Source: Penelope pileata
Taxonomy: Eukaryota; Chordata; Aves; Galliformes; Cracidae
Length of the DNA stretch: 64,000 nucleotides
Reading direction: 5' to 3'
Assembly (NCBI GenBank): GCA_013396635.1
Contig: WBMW01004965.1
Coordinates: 146,821 to 210,820 of the forward strand
Shown: positions 10,801 through 25,800 of the stretch, piece by piece
How the letters are laid out: each line of letters opens with the position of its first letter
Position numbering within the stretch: position 1 is the first letter of the stretch
Position numbers and translations under genes: made by a program
The notes under the pieces: generated by a model
The model's database searches: none
The model's input: the letters and a program-made list of their open reading frames with translations, nothing else
What the model was told of the DNA's origin: nothing

Positions 10801-13800
10801 CTCTCAAAACATGTTGTTATTGCCAAATCTCATGATGTTACTCTGCAGTTCTCCAATCAGACTGACATGATGTAACGTGTCCAAGGCAATGCACTGGCAT
10901 CCATCGCAGCAATTACTCCACACCAAATGACAAGACCAACATGCTGCAGTAGTTTTGTGGATTCTCTGCCTGTCCCACAACACATATTCTGGGTTTAAGA
11001 AGGAAGGCTCACAGACACCTGGCCAAAAAAAGCCCATACAAGTTATGGGCACAAAAGACCACCAGATTGGTACCGTAAAGCACTAAAAAACCCTCTAAAA
11101 TGAGAGCCACTACTTAATATTATTCAAATAATCCACCAACTTTGAACAAAAGGAGATAAAATCTGCTCTGTGAATACATCTGAGTTTTGGCACAAAGAAC
11201 TCTGTGCATAATTTCCTTAAAACAGAATGCAAACTCCAGCAGTTCAGGCTAGCATCCCTCCGCACCCTGCACAGGCGACATGCACAGCACACAACGGGTC
11301 ACCAGCCGCCTCCTGCAGCCAGCATCACTGGGGAATTGCTGGCTCTCTTCCTTGTACAAGGTGCCATGCATGCTTTGTCCTAAACAGACCATGCAAGTGT
11401 CTGTGAGGTTTAGAAAACAGCTGTTCAGATGACAGCCCACAGTGGAAAAGGTGACACCTCCAAGACACCACTCACATGAGAACCACCAGTGGAGCTGAAG
11501 GTTTGCTGTGTGTTTGCAGTAGATGCTGAACAGAGAAATGATGATCTCAACTATATATTTAGCTCAGCATCCCCGAGACAGCTTGTTGTATTTTTAGAGG
11601 AGCTTGATAAATGTTGCATTACATTTCAGCATGGGCGACAATGTAGGTACATTTAGATTTTTGCTGTTAGCACAGTAACAAAAATATGCCCTCATTAATG
11701 CAATGCTGTTTTCTTGGAAACTGAGCTAAGCTAGCACTGGAAATCTTTGCACCTCAAATTTAGAGAAGTTATTTAAAATCCTACTTCATGTTATGGTTCT
11801 TTTATGCAATCCAGTAACTTCATCTCATAATCACTGCCAAAGTCTTTGCATGAAGTGTAAGTGAAGTATGTGGAGAAAGCTCAGCTCATTTGCAATATGC
11901 CAGTGCAGCTCTCACTGCTGCATTAGTGCTGTTCCCAAAGAAAACTGCACCTCCCTAGCAATCTCACAAACATTCACATATGGACTTCCTATTTCTCATA
12001 TATTTTTTAGAAGAATTATAGGAATTGAGCTTTACGCAGTGCTGGGGGTGGCAGTGGTCCAACGTGATAGGGCTTCCTGGTCAGAAGACGAAACAAGAAC
12101 AATGTCTGGACTTTCTCAAAAAAAAGCTTTAAACTAGAAACAGAAACCAGAAAGAAACATTGTTGCTTTGTAAATACCCTCTGCCCTCAAGCTTATTTTT
12201 ATATTAAAAAAGAAAAAAAAAAAAGAGTACACGCATTTATATACACAGAACAATATATACATGCACAAACACGTACACTCACTCAGGATGAAATGTTTTC
12301 TATGTAAACACCCAATCTGAAATGGAGTGAGCAATTCTAACTTGCAATGGGGATGCAGTCAAAACATCTCAATCTCTCATAAGGGCTTAATATAGGAAGT
12401 GAGACACAGTAATGAAGGGCAACAAAATACAAAGCAACTTGGAGAAAAGCCTTTGCAAACTGGACTCCACAGATGAACCCGGCGCTTTCTAGCTTAGAAG
12501 CCATTGGGGTTCACTGATTCAAATCATGCAGGGAATGTTATGAACGGGAACAGACACTGTGCATTACTGAGCCACACCCGGGTAACTGCATAACGCACCG
12601 CAGCAGTTTTACATAGCCATCACTGCAGAGGACAAGAGTTACTTCAGTTGCTCCACTCCACAGAGTCACAGCAGAGAGAACTAAACAGGTTAAGAGAGAT
12701 TTAATGCAGTGATGCTTATCCAAAAGAAGTAAACTTTCTGCCACAAAAGCATCTGATGAGGGGAGGAGGGAACACTATTATTCCAAATATGGACTTCAGC
12801 TTTGGAATGGGCTCCCCAAGACAGTCCACAAGCCATTTCAGTTTCTCTGGGGCTTTCTTTATTCTTGGTTCAAACTATTGGTGAAAGGCAGGCTGAAAGG
12901 GGTCACTGCAGGAACTTCCCTGCACCTACGTGCACTCTCATTTCTACTACTCATTTCTCAGCTCTCTGGCACAGAGATTATGTTTCTGTTTCTACTTACA
13001 AAGGGTCAAATGAACTTGGTGTCTGATCCACGGGAGTTATGAGCCACTGGAGTAATAGAAAATAAAGTAACACAGCTGAGAGGTGCTTACACCTCCATTT
13101 CATAAAGCATGCCAGACAGGAATGTAAGCCCATCCCGGTGTCCCGGCAGCAGTGACCTGGAGCTCACGCAGCTCACGCAACAGCTGAATTCCCAACTGTA
13201 GCATGGGTAGGGGGGAGCCCCCTCACATAGCAGCACAGAAGAGCACCAAAGAGGAACTTCCCCTTGCAGCAGTCACCTGAAAATATTTATCAACCTTTTG
13301 GTGGATGGTAAACAAGAGTGAACTCACATCAGTTGGTTTGCATTATTTGAGTTTCTAAACCTCTTACCAGCCAGCTAGAAAGCAACCAAAGCCACCAGTT
13401 AGTTTTCAAGTTAATTACAGCATTCTCTACATCAGGAGAAATGGTAATTACTAGAAATGTTAATTACTAAGTTAACTGAGGCAGCTCTCCTGGAGCAGGA
13501 AATCCATGCAGCATGCAACGCACCTCCCAGGGAAGGCTTTCTTCTCTTACTCTCTGCGTTTTTGTTCCCCATCCACGCCAAATTGCCTCCTTTAGTTTCA
13601 GAAACACCTGTCCTCATCACTGCCATGGTGGGCAGCACAACTGTGACAAGATGCTCTCTGTGTCCTCCAGCTCTAGGCTTCTCCCAAAACTTAGAAATTC
13701 CTGTGCACAAAGCCAGCCACGTGCCACCTCTGCAGAATCCTGCAGCTGCATGTTTTTCAAACGCACCTACCAGCCAAACATCCAGCTCCTAATAGCTGCT

Positions 13801-16800
13801 ACTATGCAAAAACTGTGTTCCAAACCAGTGGGGGCATGAACAAAATGCAGCTCTCAAGAGAAGGAACCTGCCAATGCCCCATCTCACACAGGAAAAGAAA
13901 AAAAGTGAAAAGTATGAAATTCCTGCTGAAAAGTTCTACACAAATTACAATCAGGTCTCAAAGATATCTGCTCTCAAAGATATATACTTGACACTTGTTA
14001 GCAAGAACCAGGGAGTATAGAAATAGTTAGGTCACAATTGAGCTCAGAATATTTAGGTTTTTATATTAACTGAAATAAGTAATCCTCAAATCTATGTCAA
14101 AGTCACAATAGGCCAGTGAACACCCAGCTGAGACAATCCAATATAACATTCATGGAAACAAAGAATTCTGATGCCATGGGTTCGTTCTATTCTTAACTGT
14201 AGATATTATCCTAGATATGCTTTCCAGATATTATTGTATTCTACAGTCTAAGATCAGATACAGTCACCAAATCCTGGAAACACCCAGGATCTAAAATAGC
14301 AAGAGTTTCTCTGGAGATACAATCTCTTGGATCTTTTGGCTTTCAAAAAAACAAATGAAGGTAATAACAGCTGAAGGAATGTGATTACAGAATACAGACC
14401 TTAAGAGTTGCATACATTAGGCTTTTTTATTAAATTTGTATGCAAATTCAATTATTCAAGTATTCAATCTGTAGATAAATAAGCTCATCACTCTCCGAAT
14501 TCTTTCTTAGTAAAGTAAGGTAAAACTGGAGCACACTGAGGAGACACAGCCAAAGACACTGAAGGACTACACAGGATGCTCACTGAAGCCAGGCTGCATC
14601 CAGAACCACGTAACAGTCACATTTTCAGCTGAGCTCTCCTAACCCAAATACTACCTGATGAATTGGCAAGCTCAGGTTAACAGCATTGCCATATCAAATT
14701 TAATGGGATTTTTGCAAGGAGGACTCACACTGTAGCTTAAGTGTAACCCTCTTAAGATATAGGCAATGCAACTCCTTCACAAGTACACCTGCTTTCTGTA
14801 TTAGAATTGGCTTTCATCAAATGACAACCTTTAAATTTGCCTAGGACAGACTTGAGAAAGGAAACAGAAATATATTTCAAAGGGTGCAATTATTGCAGAA
14901 TCAGTATCAGAACTAATGTCACTAACATAATCGTTTAAAATGAAGCCAGCTTCTGCCTCAAGAACTTGTAGGCAGAGAAGATGAATTAAATATATCACTT
15001 GCATTGTATAGCACTATCGTATAACATCCAATCAAAGTAAACAGCACATGTATTTTCTTTCAATTGCTGCCTTTCAAGTAGATAAAACTAGAAAAAGAAT
15101 AAAACAATTATTCATTTCAAAGAGACCGTAAAATCCTTGGGAACAACCAGTGAAGCAAACTAGTATGATTTCCCTTCCTGCCATTTGTAGCAAGGCCTTT
15201 GTTAGAACAGCTATGCTTGACTTAGTAAATACCATGTACCTGCAGCAGAGGAAGCAGAGAACAAACAAATACACTCAACTGTCTGTAATATGAAGATTTT
15301 TGTAATATGTTCTGTAATATATATCTGCATTCTTATCATGTGATGGTTTGACTGGAAGAGACTTTTGGAAAAGACTTCATCAAGAATGAAGTTCCCTTGC
15401 TGTCTTGGCATTGGTTATATCTTATATCTGTAGGTACACACACACACAGATTTTAAACCAATGATAATTGTCAGAAATAAAATAATAGAATGAAAAAGAA
15501 TAAAAGGGGTGAAAAGACATAACCTATGCAGAAGCACTGTGTTCTATGCCTTGCTGAAGAATGGTGCTGTCGTGACCAATTGCCTGGTTGACAGCTCCTA
15601 AGAAGATGAAAGTAATGTTGAAGAGGTAATCACGTGTGTCCTGACAATTAGCGTGCACAAATATTAACATGGTTGGTTACATGATGATTATTTTTTCACG
15701 ACTCCCTGGACAACCACGCACAGAAGGGAAATAAGGCAATTCACCGTGATGGAAAGATGAAAAAAAGAGTTTGATGAGAGGCACTGAAGAGACGTTGGCC
15801 ACCTAATCACAGCCAAGAGAGCTGGATTGTGAGCAAGGATTTTGTTCCAGTTCAATTGCAAAAGTCAGCAGATTCTTCTCTCTAGGTTTTGGACACATCT
15901 GCTATGCTGCCTCTCATGACATCTTCCACTCACCTTCCAAACACCGTATGCTTCTTGTCCAGATAAGCGCAAGAGCGGAACGTGATAAAGCTGAAAGGAA
16001 TGAAGACATAGGGGTTAGCATATTATCTCACTGAGGCTCAGCAATCGTCAGCTATGCTTAAAAACAGAAAGTGTATGAGGGATCTCTCTTTTCTGCGAGT
16101 CTCACTGGCTAAACATGTCTTAACTCCCATTTTGTGGGTTTTGTCTCGGATTTGTGGAGTTTGTCTTCTCATTTTTATGCCTTACCAACATTCCCAAACA
16201 GTTCTGCAAACATGGTAGCTTGCACATTGTTGAAGAATATTCTGAGCATCTGCCTCTGTGGCCAGGCAGGCTTTGGAAAGCCCACTGCAGGACAGTGACA
16301 CGTGGTTCCCGTTTGACGAGGACTTTTCTTGTGTGTGACTGGGAGTTTGTGTCCAGCAAATACAGTTATATAACACAGCAACCTTCTGCCAGTGTAAAGT
16401 TTTACCTGTTTGGACATCTAGCATTTGCAATTCTTTTCCATTACATTGGCCTGTCCATGATCCATTTCCCTTCTGGACAGAGCAAATTTGTGCTTTGGGT
16501 ACAAACATGGCAGAAAAACACTTAGAAGTGTCAAAAGCAATGAAAACCCGTGAAACTTGAATTTTTACTTTATTGGATTTTTTTTAATTGAGGGAGGAGG
16601 ATATTTTCAAACTTAAATGCACTAACTGAAATACCAAATCCAAAACAATCTTTACTACTAAAACGTTTCTCTAAAGTTTAATGCTTCTTTGGAAGACTTG
16701 GACTTCCAAAGTTCAAGTGTATGAGACAGAGGTTTCCACTCTGTGGTCTGCAGACCACGATGGCCCATGTTGGCTGGACATGCAGTGCTGGCTCTCCTCC

Positions 16801-19800
16801 CTGTCTCCATCTGCTACACTACATTAGAGACAGCTAAAAATACATAAACATTCCAAAAGTACTTTTCCATATAAGCCACTGCCTCAGGAAGTTGTATGAT
16901 TGCAAATAGGAGGGGCTGCAAATAGGAGGGGCTGCAATCTTCCAGACAATCTATTAAAGCATAGCTTGCCCTAAGGAAAGTTTTGAGATGCTGTGCAAAT
17001 GCAAACTCCCACACAGGGTGTACATTACAACTGAGCCTTGTGCATGGGTTCTTCGCACGGCTTTCTTCTCAGATATCCAAAATGCAGACTATCAGGTGGT
17101 CGGTTAGATAGCACATAGATACAGACACTAACAAAAAAATCTGAGCAGAAGTAAATATACAGAGAACGCTTCTTGAATGTCATGGCAGTAAAAATAAAAT
17201 TAAGGACAATGCAATTAATATAACCCAGGTGATTAGGGGGGAGAAGTCCTGAGCATTACTTGAGCACCTCTTTACACAGGGAACCCAGCTCACTCTGCAT
17301 TGCACTACCACCTCCGGGGAGAGCAACAGTTCCTAAGGTCACACCAGTTGCCAGAAGGCTCTAAACACTGCCTAGAAAGTTTTAAAAATACGAACAGCTG
17401 GAGTCTCTCAAGGACTTTGTCTATAAAGGAATTTCATATTTCATTTGCAAATTTTAGGGAAACATATGCTCACATTTACAGCAGCAGACGATGTGACTCA
17501 ATGTGGCACATCACTCACGAACTCGCTCACTTGTATCTTGATCCCCTGCCTCCTTTTTATTTTTTATATTTTTTTAAAAAAGCCTCTAATCTCCCCTAAT
17601 TTAGCACCTGAATGTTGGTACTAACATTCAAATCCAAAATAAGCTCTACAGCAACTTGACCCTGCACACGTGCTTAGGCTTAAGCACGTGCGTAAGCCTA
17701 TTAAAGGCCTCGAGACAAGCACTTGTGTTCAGTTAAATTTAACCACACTACTGCACAGCTTACCAATCACAATGACACCCAGCATCATGAAGATCACCAC
17801 CAAGAATCCCCTCCATAGTCCCAACACACAGCACTGCACACATACACTTCCTCCTGAGGTTTCCAATAAAGGTACAACCTTCTTCTTCACGGCACTTTGA
17901 GAGCAACCAAGATGTAGTTGGCTCAAAGTGACACAGAACTTTTTTAAAAGACTGCAGGCAAACATCTGTATTTATGTTATATATAAAGTAGGTTATTACA
18001 ACTTCAATATTTTAAAATTTCATTTGTTGTTCTTTCCCCTTCTTTACTTCAGCCTTTTTTACTCATTTTAGTCCTCATTTTGCTTTGTACACTTCAAACC
18101 AAGTCATTTTCAATGGCAGATTCTGCACCCTGCCATGTCTGTATTGCACATATACAGTGCAGAACTGTTCTTATTTATTTCAAAACAGGCCAAAGAAGCA
18201 GAAGCAATGTTTCTAAGATGTGTGTTTCATTTCATTAAACCCTTTCAAAAAGTTCCCTACGGGACTAAATTTAAACAGAGTGGAGAGGAACAATGATTTC
18301 ATAGAAATAAGAATGGGGCTACATGAAAAAAAATGAAGACTACTAAGTCATAAAATAGAAAAGGTAAATTAATGATGTAATGAACACAGAGGTCTTCCTG
18401 ACATGCTTCACACTGCTCTCAGATTGGGTAACAGCAGCTGTAGCAACCCTGATTTCAATATGCAGCACTTGACAATATTTCACTTCACTGAACTTTAAAG
18501 AGTAGCTCATAAAATGTCATTTATTTTCTTAACAGAGCAAGACACCATGTCCAGAGGGAAACAATAAAACATCAAGTGCAAGTGACTACTTACAACTGTG
18601 ATTTGTTTGTGTTAGGTCCTGAATTGGCCATACTAAGAATACCACGACCCGTATGGGACAAGTTGGGCTTGAATTCGTCTTTAAAAGGTTTTCCCCAGTA
18701 AGATTCCCCTCCTTAAAAAAAAAAAAAAAAAAGATGATAGATGAAATGTTTGTCTTCATTAGTTTCCCACTACATCTTACAACAAACACTGACATTAAGT
18801 TCAAAGATTCTGGGACTTGTGATTGCTGTGTTTATAATATATTCTTACCTCATCCCTATCGCTAGGCTAGTATTTGAGCATGCCCTTGGAATCAGATGTT
18901 TGTAACCAGCAATACAATTCTGTGCCTCCACAACACTATCAACCGCAACAGATGAGACTGTTTATCAACATTATTATATATCGTGTGCCAAAGAACTGCC
19001 AAGGATTTAATTTTTTACCGCTGGTCCACTGCATTTTTTTTTTTTTTTGAGACATTAAATCTTTAAAAGTGGCTTACTGAAAAAACACAGAGCAAAGAAT
19101 TACTGATTTAACTGCACTCAGGATATAGCAATGCTTCCAAAAATAAAATATCAGAGAGATGAAATATGTTCACAGAATCAACTAAGAATAGGGACTGTAA
19201 GCTCAAAACCTTAATTCCTGGCTGAACAATGAAGAATGATGATATATATTCCTACAGAAAAAAAAAAAAGCTTAGATATTTTGGACTAGATATGTGGATG
19301 ATGTAAACACTTAAAAAATACAGTGAAGTCAAAAGGATGACAAAACTTTGCATCAGCCACAGACCCATCCCTCCAAGACTGATTTCTTTTCTGTGTCTGT
19401 GGATAGAAAGAGGGTCTGCGAGATCTCTCTTCCTGGCTGTCATTTTTACATTATTTATGACAGACCTGACATTTTCATTTGCACTTTCCTCCAGGATCAT
19501 TCTTAATAAGAAAAATGAAGGCTGAGATGAGTCATAGTTTTACAGTCAAATCCATAATCTTGTTTGACAAACCATGAAACCACCTTAGGACAGTATTAAA
19601 AACAAAACAAACAAAACTATCCAGACAGGCAGCAAGACTGGTCCATCTGCAAAACTGGCTCAAGAATCCTCTAGAGTAACTGTATCACTTGCAAAGCAGG
19701 AGGTCAGTAAAAGATCTGCAGCGCTCAATGGCTGTTTGCACACGTAACATAGAAAAGCAATTTGATGATACAGCTGCATGGGCAAGCAGCAAATAAAACT

Positions 19801-22800
19801 GAGGAGTAAAACAAGCTCCCACTGAAAACCGTATGAGGATAATCACAAGTGTGCATCAAACGAGAACAGAGTTTCAGATGATATCATGAAAACAAGGAAT
19901 CACAGGTGGACAGTTGCAAGTGGAACTAAGTGATCAATTTTGGAAGAAATGACCCATTTAAAAACCCAATTAATCATGTTCAAAAGACCTATTAATAGAG
20001 TTGAGCGTTGCCTGCTCTGCGATTTTACAAGAAGCAGCAAAAGGTGACAAACCCTGCAGGGGTTTTCTGTAATCAGGAGCAGAGAAGGAGCGATTACTTC
20101 AGCAATTTTTGGCTACTGAATATTTTAAGTTCAGCTAAATTACATCAGCTTGATTCTGTACGACAATCTCCCCCAGCAGTGGGTGAAAGGGATGTGGTAC
20201 AGCTGCAGCCTGCTCTCCTGTTGTGAGGAGAGATCCAAGCACCAGTTCTTCTGGCCAAACCCAAAGTGCTCAGTTTACTAGGAAATGTCTTACCGGAAAC
20301 CAAAATTTTTCTTTGCTAATGAATCTCCCTGTGTGTTCCTTGAGAGGTTACTTGTGTAGTGCCTGCTACCTGCCTTGTTCAGAACAGCAGTGCTGAGGTA
20401 GGTTGTACATAAGTCAGGATCAGAACGCAGCAGGGCCCCAGGTGCTGCCTGAAACCAGAAACACCTGCACAACCTGCAGGCCCCACCACCAGCACTGTGC
20501 TCCGTGCACTCCATGTCTCCCCCTCTTTGCCTCTCACAGTTTCTCCCCTCCCTTCTGAGCCAGCTGGACAGGGCCTGCAGGCCCCATGGCTTCGGGCCTT
20601 GCGCTCCTCTCCTCACCTCGGCCGCAGCTCACGCAGCTCTGCAGCCAGATGCACCCTTCAAGGAACATGTAACATTGCTTCAAAGGACCTCTTGAAGGAA
20701 CTCATAATTTGCAACACAGATGCACTCACTGTCAGTCCTAACCCAGAGGAGTGCTTGTTGCCTAGAAATTCTCAGATAACACGCAAACAGAAGCACGTCC
20801 AATTGAGTCGGCACGTAGCGGCAAGTGGCCAAACCCCTGAGCCCGGCACACCTTTTGCAGGCTTTCAGCAGATGCTGGAATTATGGCCTTGTCAAGCTGC
20901 TGAAAGTGGGTGGAATCAACCCTGCAGCCTTTGCTGGTGAGAAAAATAATTCAAAAAGCAAGAGAGAAACAGCGCGTGGCAGAGAGACTCCTTCCAGCAC
21001 AACAAGCAGCCAGACCCAAGGGCTCGCAGACAGAGCAATGAGCCATGATCTTTAGGTTTTGAAAGATTTATTTTTGTACAGTTTCATTTCAGATCACACA
21101 CTGAGGATTAGAATTAATCTCGTGTACAATGGCTATCTCTGGCTCACTCCAGTTCTCTGGAAACAAGAGCTAATATTTTGGTAGGTAGTTACAGCATTAG
21201 ATCCAGCATTAGATCCCTCCCTGCCTGCCACACAGCTGTTTCCAGGCTAATTCTGTCTGCTCGAGAGCTGCAGGGAGAGCAGAGGATGGAAAGGGCAGGC
21301 ATCCCGTAAAGGACATAGCTGGAGTGTCTGTGAGCTTGGCAGCATGCGCAAGGGGAGGTGGGGATGCTGCAAAGTCACTGATTCCTACCAATGTAGGAAT
21401 GATTTGGGGGTATTTTATTTTTCATTTGTAAAGAAAAAACCCCAAACGTGTTCCCTTTAAATTAAAAATAGCCAGGAGGTGCTGTTTGTCAAACTCTTTC
21501 TAACCCCTGGACTTGCTCCAAGCTACAAGCATCTGCTTGAAGCAGGACCAGACACAGCAAGCTAGAAGATGGTGAGTTAAAAGTATTTATTTTTTTAATT
21601 ACTGAAAACCAGAATCACTTTCTCTCCGGAGATTAAAGTACAAATCCCTCATTAGCCTACTGGCATGGCAGCACAGTGCCTAATGCTCAGCCGGTGGAGT
21701 CTGGAACAGGGATTTCAGACTTGCATTCTGCTTTCCATAGAAGGGCTCAATGTAAACTTGAGAAAACAGCTCCCAGGCTGCAAGCCTTCTGCTAATAATT
21801 ATGAGGCATTCTGAAGCATCTAACAGATTTTACTGCATTTATTCTCAGCACTGTTGGGAGGTGTGGATGTGCCATCTCCCTCACCATCTGAACGCGGAGT
21901 GGATGCAGACAGACTGGGAGGAGGTGGAACCGCGCGCTGCCTAGCCTGAGCCCTCTCGTGTTACACTGCTTGCATATCCCATAATGAGAGGAGGCTCCTC
22001 CTTTATTCCCCAAAGCTTCCTCTGAGGGAGCACAGATCACCAATAACTATATATGGAGTCACAGTGATGCAAAATCCTCACCCCAAAGCCAACTGCAGGC
22101 AAAGCCCATGGCAAACAGGCACGGCGCCTGGGTGTTCCATTCACAGCGGGCACCACTGCCTGGCACTCACCTTCCTCTCCGTTTGCCCCTGATAAGATTA
22201 TCTTCTGTCACAGTGGAACCCTGTGTTTACTGGACTTCAAATGTTTTTGCGATGCTATTAAAAAAAGTGCTGTAAAATATTCTGGGGGCTTTCTGCACTA
22301 AAATCAAAGGGGTTCACATGGGAGCACACAGAGCCCCACGCAGGTACTGCCACGTGCTGGACTGGGGTAATGGAGCGGGGCTGAGAACTCTGCTAACTCT
22401 GTGTGTCCTTTGCACAAAGCTGGGAACAGATCTGGGATCAGCTACCACAACAGTCTGGCTTTCTATCAGCAGCATGTACCATGCTGTGATTGCACCCAAA
22501 GTGTGGTTATTCAGCCTCATTTCTGCACCTTGTGCTGATAGTAAAGGTGAACAGGTGTCAACCGACACCAGGAGCAACCACATATCAGCAACTACGAAGA
22601 AAAAAGCCACATTTTCAGATTGTATTTCAAACTAAGAACAGCTTTGGTAGTCTTTCTTCTTTCTAAAGACTTTTTTTCAGAAATCAATTTTTTTAAAAAA
22701 ATATTTTTTGATGAATTTACAGAAGTTATACAACTTTTTTTGCAAAGAACTGAGAGATGCACCTAAAGCTTCAGAAATGTAACATTCCAAAAGCCAGGTG

Positions 22801-25800
22801 TGGGCTGGGAATCATCATTCATGACAGTTGTGATTTTAAATTAATCCTTCCTTTTTCTGGCACAAAAATTGCTAAGCACTGGTAAGGAAGTGGGAGGGCT
22901 CTGATTCACAAAAATGATGGCTTACTTTCTGTAATTTTCTTCTTGTCATTTGGAACAACGAGGTACATAATAACATCTGACACTCCGATAGAGCTTTCCA
23001 AGCAAGATTCTTGAATCATTCTGCAAATATGAAAGCCTCAGCTCATCCAGTAAGTACTTCTCTCCTTTCAGATAAGAAAACACAGTACTTTTAACCCACA
23101 TATCAGAGGCTGGATTTTCCAAGGGGCTGCAATCTAAACGGAGTGTATTGCTAGATAAGGTCTTGCTCTTGTCCTTTTGCCAAACTTCAATCACGCAAGA
23201 AAAGAGTTCTAAAACTGGTTACATTTTAGTACCTTTCCCTACTACAAAATCACATTGCAGAACTGACCGAGTTTGTCCACAATTTCTCTGCCACTGACAG
23301 TTCAGAGGAGGGAAAAAAGTGCTTTGCTTTGCTCTACACAAACCAAAACACAATGCCCATCTACCAGTGGTATTTTCTCCTGGACCTTTACAGCTACTGT
23401 ATGCCTCCTTTGTGCCCTCCTGGATTCAAATACTGACAAACTCGAGCTGTTTCATTATATCTTCCAACAGGATACAGGTAAGAGTAGCTGAAAAATGCCT
23501 GTGCTGCTTTAAAAATGCAATGTCCTGCACATGCTTTTCCCTTTTTCATACAAGGGTTTAGGATATTCAACCTGTTTTTCCTACATGCAAATTTGCTTCT
23601 ATTATTTGGAACACTGCAAATACAGAGCAGCTGTTCCATTTGCACTACCATGAGCTAGACAGAATTACTCACTATGTTCAACCACCTAGTTGTTATGAAC
23701 AGCAGGAAAAGAGATACATCACAAATGTAAAATTCATTTTCAAATAATTAATCATTACGAAGAATGACCATGACTCAGCTTATCGCTCTGAATACTGCCT
23801 CTATGGGTGGTTGTTTTGCTAAAGAAAAGAAATAAGCTGCTGCAGCACAATAAAATTTCTCCCAGCAGTCTTATGAAACGTTAATGGCTGCAGGAAATTA
23901 GTTTGGTTCTCTAAATCAGTGCCAACCTTTTGGGACAGTATATCTAACTGCTTTGGCAATGCAGGTCTGCTAAGCTAAGCTAAGCTAAAACTCCATTCCT
24001 CACTCTTTCTGTAGCGTGGTATCAACTTCTAGACGCCATATCTACATTTCCACCCTCCTCCCATCCCAAGGTTAACTGAGTACCAGTAATCAGTTGTCCC
24101 TCACCTGCTAAGTCACAGTTACTTTTGTGACAGTTTAACAAGAGATTCAAGAAGGACACATTGCACTGCTGCATAAAAAAATAAAAAAGAAAGAAGGGTC
24201 AGATGGATCTGCTTACAGACAGAACTGCTCAGACAGAGGAAGGGGACGGTCACTGACAGCCATACAGCTGGGCTTTTCCAAAATAAAAACACACTTATGT
24301 AGGTGAGCTGCGTGCACAGTTTCAGTCTGTGTATGCACGACATGTAACCTTCAGGCATGTTGAGCTGACTGGGCCCAAACCCCCCAGAGGCTGAGCAGTC
24401 CTGGGCTTAGTAACGGAGTGGGTGATCATCTGGGTGTTGCAACCATAAACCCGACACCTGTTGCTGAACATGGGATGAATGTCAGATGACTGAAACCAAA
24501 TGGTGGGAAGATTTTTGAACAAGTCTGTTCTGGCTCATGAGCTGATGACAAGGGATAGGTAAGTAAATCTAACAAACTAAAAATATATACAGGCTTAATG
24601 AACGTACCTTCTATGCATCAGTTTAGGAAAAGGGTTATTTAAAAACAAAACAAAAATCAAACGGAAATCAGAAAACAAAACAGAACAAATGAGAATACCC
24701 CAAATCTCTTAGACTGTAAATTTCAGCTAAAGCAGAAGATTCTTTGTGAAAAAGGAAACAAAGGACATTCCTTTTGTCTTAAGTCTTTCTACAAAAGGTT
24801 CTAACTGAAACAATTCGGGCAATTTAAAATCAAGTTTAAAGGGTAACCTTTGAATAGTCTTCACTATTTCCAGTTGAAATACCTGAGAAGAAAGCCCTGT
24901 TCCACTCATATGCTTCCCTGATACTACAGAAGTTGAATTATTTACTCTCTTTACTCCTACTTAAAACATTCACGTTGTTTTAGATCACTCAATCCTAAGC
25001 AATGCATTAATCTGTAGAGGGGAACAGAGAGTCATGAGGGAAATGCATGCTCTCCCTCTCTCAATTCTATAGTTAAAAATAAGTATTTCATTTAGTTTCA
25101 AGGGTTTAAAGAATTGATGTCACATAATTTCACATAATTAAATGGTAAAAGCCCAGCACACAACTGGAGATGTTACAATTAGATGCCAGCACTGAATACT
25201 AGCTAAGACAGGCAAACACATTTCTATGTGAAGTTCATGCTAGCTTGTAGATGCTTCACAGATAAGCGTGCAAGATCTGTCAGGAACAAAGCCTGCCAGA
25301 CTACCTGCACCCTGTGAACTGTCTAAGCTGCTTCATTTAAGTCAGTATTAAACACACGGGTACGGGAGTTCAGGAGAAGTGTAGCAGCTCACCAGACTGT
25401 CCGTTCACTACATTATCTTGCAATGCTATTATTAGCACATTAGATAAATGATTAAGTAAGATTATTTAAAGCCCAGCTATGTTCAGAACATCAAAACCAT
25501 TTAGTGACCATAGCCTCTAAAAACGTGCAGCACTGTCATATTTATTTGAGTGTAAACTGTTCATTTTATTGGAACTTTAATAGCCTTGACAGTTGCCTGC
25601 AAGACACCTTGTCTGCAGTATGTTCACATTTAATTAAGAATGACAAGGAGGAAAACAAGATGGAAAAGACTAGAGGTCATTATACTCCTTTTTAAAAATA
25701 AAATAATACGCATAGGGTTCTTTTTCTCCTATGGTCTTACCTATATTTTACTTCCTACTTCCTTTGCCAGTAGAGCTGAGTCTTGACCTTCGATACAGCT

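Larger units (their letters stand above)
15991..18593 (-). other. PPIL2: PPIL2 intron, 2.6 kb
   Basis: This GT-AG intron between exons 11 and 10 holds a 16-base palindrome at 16743-16758, a 16-base tandem duplication at 16901-16937 and a double E-box hairpin at 17667-17690. There is no supported gene. Confidence 0.75.

Noticed and set aside
20290..20616. 108-codon minus-strand frame in a GC-richer stretch
   Set aside because: No known domain, no conserved splice context, and overlapping frames on the plus strand.
24150..24180. miR-130/301-like seed (cattgcactg) on the minus-strand sense
   Set aside because: Only the seed-length word matches; no hairpin or rest of the mature sequence is present.
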